A DNA stretch of 64,000 nt, taken from Ferrimonas balearica (GTDB lineage Bacteria; Pseudomonadota; Gammaproteobacteria; Enterobacterales; Shewanellaceae). The stretch's first letter is position 1. Every line of letters begins with the position of its first letter. The translations under genes were made by a program, and so were the position numbers. The stretch spans positions 248,001-312,000 of the forward strand of contig NZ_JAHVHW010000007.1 of the NCBI RefSeq assembly GCF_019802055.1, read 5' to 3'. Positions 18,612 through 27,348 of this stretch are shown piece after piece. Below the pieces are notes generated by a model that saw only the letters and a list, made by a program, of their open reading frames with translations, searched no databases and was not told the DNA's origin.

Positions 18612-19337
18612 ATGAGCGAAGAACAAGCGCTGATCTCCCTCCAGCAGGCCCAGGAACTGGTTTCACTGCTCGAACAGGGAGAGGTTGGTCAGGCCAACCA
18701 GCTGGTTCGACAATTTAGCGCCCCCCTGACTCAACAACTCTTTGATGAGGTCGGTAAACTGACCCGCCAACTGCACGACGCGCTGCGTGATTTCCAGGTG
18801 GATGACCGCATCAGCGAGTTGGCCAATCAAGAGATCCCCGACGCCAAAGAGCGTCTCAACTACGTGATCGGCATGACCGAACAGGCCGCCAACCGCACCA
18901 TGGATGCGGTAGAGGAGAGCCTGCCCCTCGCCGACGCCCTCAAAGACAAACTGGTTGAAGTGCAGCCCCGCTGGGAGCAGCTGATGCGCCGTGAACTGGC
19001 CCTGGATGATTTCAAGGTGCTGTGTCATGACGTGGATGGCTTACTGCACCACACCGGCAACGACGTCGAACGGCTTCGTGACCTGCTGAACCAGATCCTG
19101 ATGGCTCAGGACTACCAGGACCTGACCGGCCAGGTGATCCGCAAAGTGATTGAGCTGGTTCAGGAAGTGGAGTTCAGCCTGGTTGAGCTGTTGACCGTGT
19201 TTGGCGAACGCCCTTACCAGACCAAGGAGCGCGACACGCTTGAGGCCGAAGGCCCGGCGATGAACGCCGAACAGCGTGACGACGTGGTGAGCGGTCAGGA
19301 CGAGGTCGACGACCTGCTGTCCAGTCTCGGTTTCTAG
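18612..19337 (+). CDS. cheZ: CheY phosphatase CheZ
   Basis: CheZ removes phosphate from CheY-P. The 241-residue protein is almost all helix and contains the catalytic motif QDYQDLTGQVIRKVIEL, with the active Gln in TGQV. The C-terminal peptide EVDDLLSSLGF is the CheY-binding tail. I place the start at the ATG at 18612, 7 bases after AAGGA. A GTG at 18606 is also in frame. It lies between cheY and cheA, the common order in polarly flagellated gammaproteobacteria. Confidence 0.95.
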   Translation: MSEEQALISLQQAQELVSLLEQGEVGQANQLVRQFSAPLTQQLFDEVGKLTRQLHDALRDFQVDDRISELANQEIPDAKERLNYVIGMTEQAANRTMDAVEESLPLADALKDKLVEVQPRWEQLMRRELALDDFKVLCHDVDGLLHHTGNDVERLRDLLNQILMAQDYQDLTGQVIRKVIELVQEVEFSLVELLTVFGERPYQTKERDTLEAEGPAMNAEQRDDVVSGQDEVDDLLSSLGF

Positions 19338-19347
19338 GAGTTAACCG

Positions 19348-21537
19348 ATGGGATTCGATCTTGACGACGACATTCTGCAGGACTTTCTGATCGAGGCGGC
19401 AGAGATCCTCGAGCAACTGCAGGCACAACTGGTAGACCTGGAGCAGAATCCGACAGACCGGGAGCTGCTCAACGCCATTTTCCGCGGTTTCCATACCGTA
19501 AAGGGCGGCGCTGGCTTCCTCTCGCTGAACGCCATGGTGGACGTGTGTCATGGTGCGGAAAACGTCTTTGACCTGCTGCGCAACGACAAACTCAATGTCA
19601 GCGCCAGTCTGATGGACGTGGTGCTCAATGCACTGGACACGGTAAATGCCATGTTTGGTGAACTGCAAAGCGGTGTCGAGCTGACTCCGGCCGAACCGGC
19701 ACTGCTGGCGCAGCTGGAGCGGTTGTGCAGTGGTGAGGAGATCGCCCCGGCTCCTGCCCCGGCTCCCGCCGTGGCAGCGGTAGACCCGGTACCGGTTTCC
19801 GAGTTGGTGCCTGAGCTGCCGAAAGCTCCCGCAGAGTCCGCTGGTGAGGGCATCGACGCCCTGACTCAAGGCGAGTATCAGTCTTACCTCTCCGCACTGG
19901 AGGGTTCTGGTGCCACGACCGAAGCGGGCAGCGATGACGACATCAGCGATGACGAGTTCGAATCCCTGCTGGACCAACTTCACGGTAAGGGCCAGTTCTC
20001 CGTCCGTGTAGAAGAGACCGAATCCGAGACGCCTGAGACCGACGATATCAGCGACGACGAGTTTGAGGCCCTACTGGATCAACTTCATGGCTCGGGCCGT
20101 TTTGGCGAAGTGGCCGATGTTGGCGCCACTCAGCCACCAGCAAGCGAGCCGGTATCCGCGTCCTCCGAGGCACCGGCCAGTGCTGACGAGTTGATCAACG
20201 ACGACGAATTTGAAGCCCTGCTGGACCAACTGCACGGCAAGGGGACCGCTCCGGGTGCTGCCGCTTCGACTCCGGCGCCCGCTGCTGCGGTTCAGGCTGA
20301 GCCAGCGCAAGCCAAGCCGGACGTGGCTGCCGCCCCTGCGGCAAAGAAGGCGCAGGTGCAGCCCCAGGGCGATACGACCGTTCGGGTGGATACCCGTCGG
20401 CTCGACGACATCATGAATATGGTGGGAGAGCTGGTACTGGTGCGTAACCGCCTGGTGACGCTCGGCCTGGAGCGGGATGACGAAGAGATGGCCAAGGCAC
20501 TGGCCAGTCTCGACATCGTCACTTCCGATCTGCAGGGCGGGGTGATGAAAACCCGCATGCAACCGATCAAAAAAGTGTTTGGTCGCTTCCCGCGCGTGGT
20601 TCGTGATTTGGCCCGCAGCCTGAATAAAGAGATCCAGCTGCAGCTGATTGGTGAGGAAACCGATCTGGACAAGAACCTGGTGGAGGCGCTGGCGGATCCG
20701 CTGGTGCACCTGGTTCGCAACTCCGTAGACCACGGTATTGAGATGCCGGATGTGCGAGAGTCCATCGGCAAAACCCGTCAGGGCACTATCGTCCTGAGTG
20801 CGGCCCAGGAGGGCGACCATATCCAGCTGGAGATCCGCGACGATGGCGGCGGCATGAATGCCGAGAAGCTGAAGCAGATCGCCATCGATCGGGGTGTGAT
20901 TGATGCGGACGCCGCCTCAAGAATGTCCGATGTGGACGCCTATAACCTGATCTTTGCGCCGGGCTTCTCCACCAAGACCGAGATCTCCGACATCTCCGGT
21001 CGCGGCGTTGGCATGGATGTGGTGAAAACCCGTATTGCCCAGTTGAATGGCTCGGTCAGCATCGACTCCTCGCCGGGCGAAGGCACGGTCATCCAGATCA
21101 AGGTGCCCCTGACACTGGCCATCATGCCCACCCTGATGGTGGAAGTGGCGGGTCAGGTGTTTGCGTTGCCGCTGGCCTGTGTGAACGAAATCTTCCATAT
21201 GGACCTGGCTCAGACCAACGTGGTGGATGGCCAACTCTCCATCACCATCCGCGAGCGTGCGATCCCCCTGTTCTACCTGGACAAGTGGCTGGTCAAAGCC
21301 GCAGGCCGCGCGGAGCGGGAAGGGCAGGGGCATGTGGTGATCGTCCATATCGGCAACACCGTTGTGGGTTTCGTCGTGGATGCCCTGATTGGCCAGGAAG
21401 AGGTGGTGATCAAACCCCTCGGCTCCCTGCTGCATGGCACCCCCGGCGTGGCGGGCGCCACCATCACCTCCAACGGGGGTATCGCCCTGATCCTGGATGT
21501 GCCCGGGATGCTCAAACATTACGCCCGTCGCCGGTAA
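19348..21537 (+). CDS. cheA: Chemotaxis histidine kinase CheA
   Basis: CheA autophosphorylates and passes phosphate to CheY and CheB. The 729 residues comprise an HPt domain with His49 (GFHTVKGGAGF), a long linker (about 130-350), dimerisation and HATPase domains with N box NSVDHGIEMP and G boxes (DDGGGM, GRGVGMDVV), and a C-terminal CheW-like regulatory domain. The linker carries three copies of an acidic motif (DDEFEALLDQLHGKG-like) at about 196-215, 232-251 and 284-299. I see no obvious P2 domain. In Vibrio the linker contains the segment that binds ParP, and parP lies downstream here. Confidence 0.96.
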   Translation: MGFDLDDDILQDFLIEAAEILEQLQAQLVDLEQNPTDRELLNAIFRGFHTVKGGAGFLSLNAMVDVCHGAENVFDLLRNDKLNVSASLMDVVLNALDTVNAMFGELQSGVELTPAEPALLAQLERLCSGEEIAPAPAPAPAVAAVDPVPVSELVPELPKAPAESAGEGIDALTQGEYQSYLSALEGSGATTEAGSDDDISDDEFESLLDQLHGKGQFSVRVEETESETPETDDISDDEFEALLDQLHGSGRFGEVADVGATQPPASEPVSASSEAPASADELINDDEFEALLDQLHGKGTAPGAAASTPAPAAAVQAEPAQAKPDVAAAPAAKKAQVQPQGDTTVRVDTRRLDDIMNMVGELVLVRNRLVTLGLERDDEEMAKALASLDIVTSDLQGGVMKTRMQPIKKVFGRFPRVVRDLARSLNKEIQLQLIGEETDLDKNLVEALADPLVHLVRNSVDHGIEMPDVRESIGKTRQGTIVLSAAQEGDHIQLEIRDDGGGMNAEKLKQIAIDRGVIDADAASRMSDVDAYNLIFAPGFSTKTEISDISGRGVGMDVVKTRIAQLNGSVSIDSSPGEGTVIQIKVPLTLAIMPTLMVEVAGQVFALPLACVNEIFHMDLAQTNVVDGQLSITIRERAIPLFYLDKWLVKAAGRAEREGQGHVVIVHIGNTVVGFVVDALIGQEEVVIKPLGSLLHGTPGVAGATITSNGGIALILDVPGMLKHYARRR

Positions 21538-21569
21538 GGCGGCGGGGCGGTTAGAACGAAAGGATAAGC

Positions 21570-22688
21570 ATGACCATAAAGGTATTGGTGGTCGATGATT
21601 CCAGCTTTTTCCGACGCCGGGTGGCAGAGATCCTCGGTGCGGACCCGGAACTGGAAGTGATCGACACCGCCATTAATGGCCAGGACGCGGTGGAAAAAGT
21701 ACGTCGCCTGCGTCCCGATGTGGTCACCATGGACATTGAGATGCCGGTGATGGATGGCATTACTGCCGTACGCACTCTGATGCGGGAGCACCCGATCCCG
21801 GTACTGATGTTCTCCTCCCTGACTTATGATGGCGCCCGTTCCACTCTGGAAGCGCTGGATGCCGGTGCGGCGGATTTCCTGCCCAAACGCTTCGAGGAGA
21901 TCGCCAACGATCGCCAGGAAGCGAGCCGGCTTCTGCAGCAACGGGTTAAGGCAATTGCCCATAAACGGGTACGCCTCAGCACGCCTGCGGCCCCCAGCCG
22001 ACCGGTACAAAGCCGGATCGGTACTCCGGTAGGCAGTGCCGCTGCGCCCGTGCGCCCGGCTGCCCGCTCTGCTGTGGGCGAGGCCAACTTGCCGGGACGC
22101 GCTTCCGGTAAGCGTTACCGCGCCTTGCTGATCGGCACCTCCACCGGTGGTCCGGTAGCGCTGCAAACTATTCTGACCCGCTTCCCGGCAGACTATCCTC
22201 ACCCGATCCTGCTGGTGCAGCACATGCCTGCGGCCTTTACCCCGGCGTTTGCCCAGCGCCTGGACAGCCTGTGCAATATCTCGGTAAAGGAAGCTCAGCA
22301 TGGTGACCGTCTGCAGCCCGGAACTGCCTATCTGGCACCGGGTGGCAAGCAGATGCTGGTGGAAGGCAGTGGTGCCAACGCCCGCATTGTCATCCGCGAG
22401 GGGGACGAGCAGATCAACTACAAGCCTTCGGTCGACATCACCTTTGGCAGCGCCACCCGGGCATTCGGTGGCGACGCGCTTGGCGTGATTCTGACCGGCA
22501 TGGGTGCAGATGGCCGGGAAGGTGCCCGTATGCTGAAGAAGTTGGGGGCGACCATCTGGGCTCAGGATGCCGCCAGTTGCGTGGTCTACGGCATGCCGCA
22601 AGCGGTGGCAGCGGAAGGGATCGCCACCCACTCCATTCCCTTGAACCAGATGGCTGAGGCGATTCTTCGTGAAACACACCGCCACTGA
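21570..22688 (+). CDS. cheB: Chemoreceptor glutamate methylesterase CheB
   Basis: CheB demethylates chemoreceptors and is activated by phosphorylation. The 372 residues have an N-terminal receiver domain with Asp55 ([13 protein letters not shown]), a linker (about 135-180, rich in Pro and Arg) and a C-terminal methylesterase domain. Its catalytic Ser191 sits in GTSTGGP, His in VQHMPAAF and Asp in LTGMGADG. Its end overlaps the next small gene by 20 bases. No cheR lies in the window; it is usually elsewhere in related genomes. Confidence 0.96.
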   Translation: MTIKVLVVDDSSFFRRRVAEILGADPELEVIDTAINGQDAVEKVRRLRPDVVTMDIEMPVMDGITAVRTLMREHPIPVLMFSSLTYDGARSTLEALDAGAADFLPKRFEEIANDRQEASRLLQQRVKAIAHKRVRLSTPAAPSRPVQSRIGTPVGSAAAPVRPAARSAVGEANLPGRASGKRYRALLIGTSTGGPVALQTILTRFPADYPHPILLVQHMPAAFTPAFAQRLDSLCNISVKEAQHGDRLQPGTAYLAPGGKQMLVEGSGANARIVIREGDEQINYKPSVDITFGSATRAFGGDALGVILTGMGADGREGARMLKKLGATIWAQDAASCVVYGMPQAVAAEGIATHSIPLNQMAEAILRETHRH

Positions 22689-23022
22689 TTGGACATTGCG
22701 GATCTACATGGTGCTGGCCTACGCCAGCAGCCTGTGTGCCGTGATCAGCCTGGTTTGGGCCGTCGATAAGCACTTCTACGCCAAGGAGCTGCATCAGCAG
22801 TTGGCTGAAGTGCACGGTCAGGCCACTCGTGAGCATGAGAAGATGGCTCAGCTGATGGCCCAGAACCGGGAGCTGAACAGCCGCCTGGCGGAGTATCAGC
22901 GTCGCGATGCACTGCGAGCGACCGCGGCCCAGACCGGTGAGCCCCAGTTGGTTGAAGTGCAGCCCAACGGCGTTCGGGTAATGCAGGAACCCCATGGTGG
23001 GGTTCGTTACACCGGGCAATAG
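22669..23022 (+). CDS. Small single-pass membrane protein of unknown function
   Basis: I do not recognise this family. The 117-residue product starts at a GTG inside the end of cheB (20-base overlap). It has one membrane segment at about 11-31 ([20 protein letters not shown]) and a helical, probably coiled-coil stretch at about 37-77 rich in Gln, Glu and Ala. A short basic/proline C-terminus contains [11 protein letters not shown]. It is followed 8 bases later by parC. Its fixed place within the chemotaxis unit suggests an accessory role in polar chemotaxis or flagellar function, but that is inference only. Confidence 0.7.
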   Translation: MKHTATDWTLRIYMVLAYASSLCAVISLVWAVDKHFYAKELHQQLAEVHGQATREHEKMAQLMAQNRELNSRLAEYQRRDALRATAAQTGEPQLVEVQPNGVRVMQEPHGGVRYTGQ

Positions 23023-23030
23023 GAGACAGG

Positions 23031-23837
23031 GTGCGGATCTGGACCATCGTTAACCAGAAGGGCGGCGTCGGTAAAACCACCACGGTGGTGACACTGGCGG
23101 GCCTGTTGGTGCAGCGCGGCCAGCGAGTGCTGATGGTGGACACGGATCCCCACGCCTCACTGGGCTACTACCTTGGGCTCGACCCCGAGGAGATGCCCGG
23201 TTCGCTGTTTGACCTGTTCTATCACCATCAGGATTTGAGTCAGGCTCAGATCGAATCGGTAATTGTCCCCACCAACGTCACCGGTTTGGAGCTGTTGCCA
23301 GCCGCCACCGCGCTGGCCACCCTGGATCGAAGCCTCGGCAGCCTGGCGGGGATGGGGTTGATTCTGAAGTCGATCCTCAACCGTCTCAGCCACCGCTACG
23401 ATGCGGTCCTGATCGACTGCCCACCGGTGCTGGGGGTGTTGATGGTGAATGCGTTGGCGGCTTGTGAGCAGATCATCGTGCCAGTACAGACCGAATTTCT
23501 CGCCCTGAAGGGGTTGGACCGGATGATTCAGACCCTGCAAAAGTTGGGTCACGGCGGACGGCGCGTGCCACCGCACATCATTGTGCCCACCATGTTTGAC
23601 CGCCGGACCCGGGCTTCGCTGCTGGCGTTGTCGGAGCTGGTTCGCAGTCACCCGAACACGTTGTGGCACTCGGTTATCCCGGTAGATACCCGTTTTCGTG
23701 ACGCCAGTCTCGCTCATCTGCCTGCACCGCAGTACGCGAGTGATTGCCGCGGCGTGAAGGCATACAATGACTTACTTGATGAACTACTGAGCCGGGGAGG
23801 GCACCATGTCGCGCGTCGCACAGCAAGCGGTCAGTGA
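23031..23837 (+). CDS. parC: ParA-like ATPase ParC for polar positioning of chemotaxis arrays
   Basis: The 268-residue protein is a ParA-type ATPase with the deviant Walker A KGGVGKTT at residues 10-17, then VDTDPHASLGYYL and VLIDCPPVLGVLMVNAL. Known: in Vibrio the ParA-like ParC, encoded between cheB and cheW, recruits chemotaxis arrays to the cell pole. The same order, with parP next, supports this role. It starts with GTG at 23031 (RIWTIVNQKGG) and overlaps parP by 32 bases. It is distinct from the chromosomal ParA used for segregation and from topoisomerase ParC. Confidence 0.88.
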   Translation: MRIWTIVNQKGGVGKTTTVVTLAGLLVQRGQRVLMVDTDPHASLGYYLGLDPEEMPGSLFDLFYHHQDLSQAQIESVIVPTNVTGLELLPAATALATLDRSLGSLAGMGLILKSILNRLSHRYDAVLIDCPPVLGVLMVNALAACEQIIVPVQTEFLALKGLDRMIQTLQKLGHGGRRVPPHIIVPTMFDRRTRASLLALSELVRSHPNTLWHSVIPVDTRFRDASLAHLPAPQYASDCRGVKAYNDLLDELLSRGGHHVARRTASGQ

Positions 23838-24513
23838 CTATTTTGATGTACTCCTCAGCGATCCGGATCCGGTCCAGACCGCCGGGCTGAACGCCCTGCT
23901 GGCCCGCTCCCAGGCGCACGAGGCAGAAGCCCCGGAACCCACGCCAGAGCCGGTGAAGGCCGAACCGGTTATGGTTGCCGCGCCCAAAGTGGCAGAACCG
24001 GTACTGGCGGCTGCCCCGCAAATTGCCGAAGCGCCCAAGTCATCATCTGACGTGGATTGGCAGGAAAGTCTGGAAGAGCGATTTCAGTGCCTCTACTTCA
24101 AAGTTGGAGGCCTGACCGTGGCGGTGCCCCTGCAACTGCTGGGGGGGATTAAACGGGTTGGCCAACTGAGCCAGCTTCCCGGGTCTGCGCCCTGGATGAT
24201 GGGCGTTCAGACGGAAAATGGCGCCAGCCTTCAGGTGGTGGACAGCGCCCGCTGGCTGATGCCTGAGCGGGCGAAAACCGAACCGAATTATCGATATATG
24301 GTGCAGTTGGGCGGCAGTCCCTGGGCACTGGCCTGCGACACGCTGGTCAATGCCGAGCCGCTCGACAAGGCGCAAGTTCAATGGCGACAGCCCAGTGCCG
24401 ACAAGCGTTATCTCGCCGGGATCGTGCGGGAGCGGATGTGTGTGGTGCTGGATGTCCCGGCAACCATTTCCCTGCTGGAAGCGGGCAAGGATATCAGCGT
24501 AAAGGAGTCCTGA
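23806..24513 (+). CDS. parP: ParP-like CheW-domain protein
   Basis: The 235-residue product has a short N-terminus, an Ala/Pro/Glu-rich linker (about 38-80) and a C-terminal CheW-like domain (about 90-225) containing FKVGGLTVAVPLQLLGGIKR and LAGIVRERMCVVLDV. Known: Vibrio ParP has this layout, binds ParC and CheA, and stops arrays from leaving the pole. It overlaps parC by 32 bases and precedes cheW by 3 bases. The CheW-like domain is divergent, as expected for ParP. Confidence 0.85.
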   Translation: MSRVAQQAVSDYFDVLLSDPDPVQTAGLNALLARSQAHEAEAPEPTPEPVKAEPVMVAAPKVAEPVLAAAPQIAEAPKSSSDVDWQESLEERFQCLYFKVGGLTVAVPLQLLGGIKRVGQLSQLPGSAPWMMGVQTENGASLQVVDSARWLMPERAKTEPNYRYMVQLGGSPWALACDTLVNAEPLDKAQVQWRQPSADKRYLAGIVRERMCVVLDVPATISLLEAGKDISVKES

Positions 24514-24516
24514 GGG

Positions 24517-25008
24517 ATGAACATTCAACAAAATACCGCAGAAGCCGCAGAGCGTAGTGATGAGGTTCTGCAGTGGGTGACCTTCCATCTGGAACATGAA
24601 ACCTACGGCATCAACGTGATGCAGGTACGCGAAGTGCTGCGCTACTCCGACATCGCTCCGGTGCCGGGCGCACCGAGCTATGTGCTGGGCATCATCAACC
24701 TGCGTGGTAACGTGGTCACCGTCATCGACACCCGCGCGCGCTTTGGACTGGCTGAGGCACCGATCACCGACCACACCCGCATCGTGATCATCGAGGCCGA
24801 AGATCAGGTGGTTGGTATCCTGGTCGACAGCGTGGCTGAGGTGGTGTACCTCAACAGCTCCGAAGTGGACTCCGCGCCCAACGTGGGCAATGAGGAGAGC
24901 GCCAAATTCATCCAGGGCGTTTGTCACCGTGACGACAAGCTGCTGATCCTGGTTGACCTGGAGAAGCTCCTGAGTGATCAGGAGTGGCAGGAGCTGGCAT
25001 CGCTGTGA
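24517..25008 (+). CDS. cheW: Chemotaxis coupling protein CheW
   Basis: CheW links receptors to CheA. The 163-residue protein is a single CheW domain with VTFHLEHETYGINVMQVREVLRY and the signature GIINLRGNVVTVIDTRARFG (split at its turn), then a tail that reads KLLSDQEWQELASL. Its stop overlaps the GTG of the following gene by four bases (GTGA). Confidence 0.97.
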   Translation: MNIQQNTAEAAERSDEVLQWVTFHLEHETYGINVMQVREVLRYSDIAPVPGAPSYVLGIINLRGNVVTVIDTRARFGLAEAPITDHTRIVIIEAEDQVVGILVDSVAEVVYLNSSEVDSAPNVGNEESAKFIQGVCHRDDKLLILVDLEKLLSDQEWQELASL

Positions 25009-25418
25009 GCGGTTTGGACTGGGCATGGTTCATCGCACTCGTCGGGCTGGTGCTTGGCAACCTGGCGCTGTTTAGCTGGGTACGTAAGCGTGAAGGGGAG
25101 TTTTTACGCAAGTACGACGCGCTTAAGACCCTGCATAAAGCGTCGCAAAAGCAGAGTGAATCCCTCAAGCGGGAACTGGCGGAGCTGCGCTCAGGAGCGC
25201 TGGGTGTCGGTAAGCGCGTAAAGGAGCTGGAGCAGTCCATCTCGCTTCTGCAGGCCCGTCAGGACGAAGTGGTTCAACAGGACCCGGAAGCCCGACTCTA
25301 CAGCCGTGCCATGAAGATGGTGGAGCTGGGGGCCGACGTTGAGGAGATCATGCGCGAGTGTGAGCTTCCCCGGGCAGAAGCGCAGTTGCTCGTTACGCTG
25401 CATCAGCGCGGCGAGTAA
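25005..25418 (+). CDS. DUF2802 family membrane-anchored coiled-coil protein
   Basis: The 137 residues start with a membrane segment (about 7-26, FIALVGLVLGNLALFSWVRK). A charged coiled coil follows (about 30-88), then a C-terminal helix-turn-helix-like segment (AMKMVELGADVEEIMRECEL, PRAEAQLLVTLH). This is the layout of DUF2802 proteins found after cheW in Vibrio and Shewanella; the function is not established. I use the GTG at 25005, which overlaps the cheW stop; an upstream in-frame ATG at 24984 would lie inside cheW. It is the last gene of the cluster and is followed 18 bases later by a terminator. Confidence 0.85.
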   Translation: MSGLDWAWFIALVGLVLGNLALFSWVRKREGEFLRKYDALKTLHKASQKQSESLKRELAELRSGALGVGKRVKELEQSISLLQARQDEVVQQDPEARLYSRAMKMVELGADVEEIMRECELPRAEAQLLVTLHQRGE

Positions 25419-25436
25419 CCGCAACCTGATTAAATA

Positions 25437-25464
25437 CGCCCCGGCCATCAGCCGGGGCGTTTTT
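25437..25464 (+). terminator. Rho-independent terminator of the flagellar-chemotaxis cluster
   Basis: A perfect 9-base-pair stem (CGCCCCGGC at 25437-25445 with GCCGGGGCG at 25451-25459), a five-base loop and a run of five T (25460-25464) lie just after the DUF2802 stop. Confidence 0.93.
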
Positions 25465-25478
25465 GTTTTCCATGGATT

Positions 25479-25644
25479 GTAGCGTGGGCTTGTAGCGTGG
25501 GCTTTCAGCCCACGGCATAGGCGCTCTGACTATCCAAAGGCCCGTGGGCTAGAAGCCCACGCTACGGTTGCTGCGGGGCCCGTGGGCTAGAAGCTCACGC
25601 TACGGTTGCTGCGGGGCCCGTGGGCCAGAGGTCCACGCTACGGT
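25479..25644. repeat. REP-like palindromic repeat cluster 1
   Basis: About five copies of a short palindrome occur here, with arms of the type GTAGCGTGGGCTT and AAGCCCACGCTAC. The first two are in the forward sense, with spacers such as CATAGGCGCTCTGACTATCC. Three inverted copies follow, separated by GGTTGCTGCGGGGCCCGTG. The last copies carry single-base changes (CTCACG, GTCCACG). The pattern matches cluster 2 at 29319-29642. No transposase or RAYT gene is nearby. Confidence 0.9.
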
Positions 25645-25659
25645 TCGCGGAAGTGGCTA

Positions 25660-25956
25660 TCACGCCTTATGGTCAATGCGCTGATGGATATTGTTCCACT
25701 GTTCCGGAAAGCGTCCCTCAACCAGATAGGCGTAGGCGATCAGCTCCGCTATTACCACGTAAAGGGCGGGCGGAATCGACGCGCCCAACTCCAGCTGGCT
25801 GAGCAAGTGCGCCAGCTGGGCATCCTGATGTACCAGCACACCCGCCTCTTCGGCAGCCTCCCGGATCCGCTGGGCCAGCTCTCCTTCGCCGGTTGCCACC
25901 ACTTTGGGGACGGTTTTGCCGTCGTACTGAAGCGCGACCGCCTTATCAGGCTCCAT
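25660..25956 (-). CDS. FlhB C-terminal-domain-like protein (FlhB-related, EscU/YscU/HrcU family)
   Basis: The 98-residue protein matches the cytoplasmic C-terminal domain of FlhB without any membrane part: ALQYDGKTVPKVVATGEGELA, then an AEEAGVLVHQDAQLAHLLSQLE helix and VIAELIAYAYLVEGRFP near the end. FlhB's NPTH cleavage motif is absent, and the aligned start reads AVALQYDG. I chose the ATG at 25956, which has GGAGG six bases upstream. In-frame ATGs at 25968 and further upstream lack this. It overlaps the end of the FliK-like gene by 11 bases, so both are one operon. Such short homologues exist in Pseudomonas and Bacillus; their role is not settled. Confidence 0.85.
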   Translation of the reverse strand: MEPDKAVALQYDGKTVPKVVATGEGELAQRIREAAEEAGVLVHQDAQLAHLLSQLELGASIPPALYVVIAELIAYAYLVEGRFPEQWNNIHQRIDHKA

Positions 25957-27202
25957 AGCTGCCTCCATAAGTGAGCGTGGTGCTGCTCTGTCCCAGACGC
26001 TTGGGCACGTCACCCTGACGGCAGCGCAATCCCCCCACCGCCAATCCCGCCTCCTGGAACCGTTGACGCAGAGCGTCAAACTGACCGCTCACCGTTTCAC
26101 TCAAAATTGCGGTGCTGGCAACGGCATCCAGACTGAGGGTTTCGGCCCGGTATCGCGCCTTCAGAAGAAGGTCACCATTGCTGAGTTCAAACCGCAGTGA
26201 GAGCAGCCAACTGGGCTCCTGATCTTCCGGGTTGGCCCGGTAGCGCTGCAGCGCCAGCTGTAGTTGTCGCTGCTCACGCTCCTGACCATAGGGCAGCGCC
26301 AGATACAGGGCCGGGTGGTCGGAGTCTGACTGGCTCTGCTGCTGAAACTGAGCCAGGTCATCAATCATTGGCGTCAGCGAGGCGAGCGCCGCCTTGCGCT
26401 GAGCGTCGCTGAGCGACTCCACAGCGCGCCCAAGCTCTGAGCGCTCTGCCCGTGCCCGGGGAACCAGCAAACGCTGCCAGAGCGTTGCCAGCGGCCCCAG
26501 AGGGGCAGCCAGTCGGCCCCCATAAGGAAACTGACCAATCTGGGCAAATAGGGCGGCCAGCAGGGCAGGGTGAGCCAATTGCGCCAACGAGGGCAGGGGA
26601 AGCTGGCTGAGCTGACTCTGGCCGAATTGCTGCCCCAGCATCCGCGTCAGCGCCTGCCAGCCGGGATCGCCCGCTCCCTCAAAGGGACGAGGCTGCCCTT
26701 GCGCCGAGGTGACCGGTGGAGATGGCGCAGGACCACGCTCAGACAGTGGGGTCAGAATCTGGCCGGGACCGGGACGCACCAACTGCCATTGGCGGGGATC
26801 GGAGATGCGCAGCCACCAGTCGCTGCCCGGTGGCAATGGGATCGGGAGCGTAAATGAGCCAGTGGGGAGGGTCACCGTGGGCTGCCCTGCGACAAGGCGG
26901 ATTGGCACCAGGGTTTGGCCGGGCAGTGACAGCGCTTGCTGCAGGGGGGCCGGAAACTGGCTTGTTGGCTGAGGGCTGCCATGAGCAAGCAGAGGGCGCG
27001 CGATCCACTGACCCGCTTGGGATTGCAGCGCTACGGAAGGCGGCAATGGCTGGGCAGGCGCTTGAAACTGTAGTGTCCGATGGGCGGTCTGGATCAGCAG
27101 GGTGGTGCCGGCAAGTCGCACGGATGTCGTGGCAATCAGTTGAGCCACCTGAGGAGTTACGGCCTGGGGATGAACCGAAGCTGAACCAGAGATCGGAATC
27201 AT
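25946..27202 (-). CDS. FliK-like hook-length control domain protein
   Basis: The 418-residue protein has a Pro/Gln/Leu-rich N-terminal two thirds and a C-terminal domain resembling the FliK C-terminal fold (SWLLSLRFELSNGDLLLKAR, then LSETVSGQFDALRQRFQEAGLAVGGLRC). The usual flagellar FliK is at 6064-7557, so this is a second, divergent FliK-type protein. Its partner on the same strand is the short FlhB-like gene, with an 11-base overlap. FliK acts on FlhB, so a functional pair is a reasonable inference. The ATG at 27202 has only a weak ribosome site. A hydrolase or other function is not suggested by any motif. Confidence 0.75.
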   Translation of the reverse strand: MIPISGSASVHPQAVTPQVAQLIATTSVRLAGTTLLIQTAHRTLQFQAPAQPLPPSVALQSQAGQWIARPLLAHGSPQPTSQFPAPLQQALSLPGQTLVPIRLVAGQPTVTLPTGSFTLPIPLPPGSDWWLRISDPRQWQLVRPGPGQILTPLSERGPAPSPPVTSAQGQPRPFEGAGDPGWQALTRMLGQQFGQSQLSQLPLPSLAQLAHPALLAALFAQIGQFPYGGRLAAPLGPLATLWQRLLVPRARAERSELGRAVESLSDAQRKAALASLTPMIDDLAQFQQQSQSDSDHPALYLALPYGQEREQRQLQLALQRYRANPEDQEPSWLLSLRFELSNGDLLLKARYRAETLSLDAVASTAILSETVSGQFDALRQRFQEAGLAVGGLRCRQGDVPKRLGQSSTTLTYGGSYGA

Positions 27203-27348
27203 GATGTTCTGTCTACACTGTGTTGCGGCGATGCTTTTTTCACGTCATGCAAATGATAAGCTTACGATTATTCGCTGAGCCTACCGTTGATGCAGTGACG
27301 CTATAACAGCATATCGGCGAAGGAGTATGGATTCTTGAGGATGCTTGG

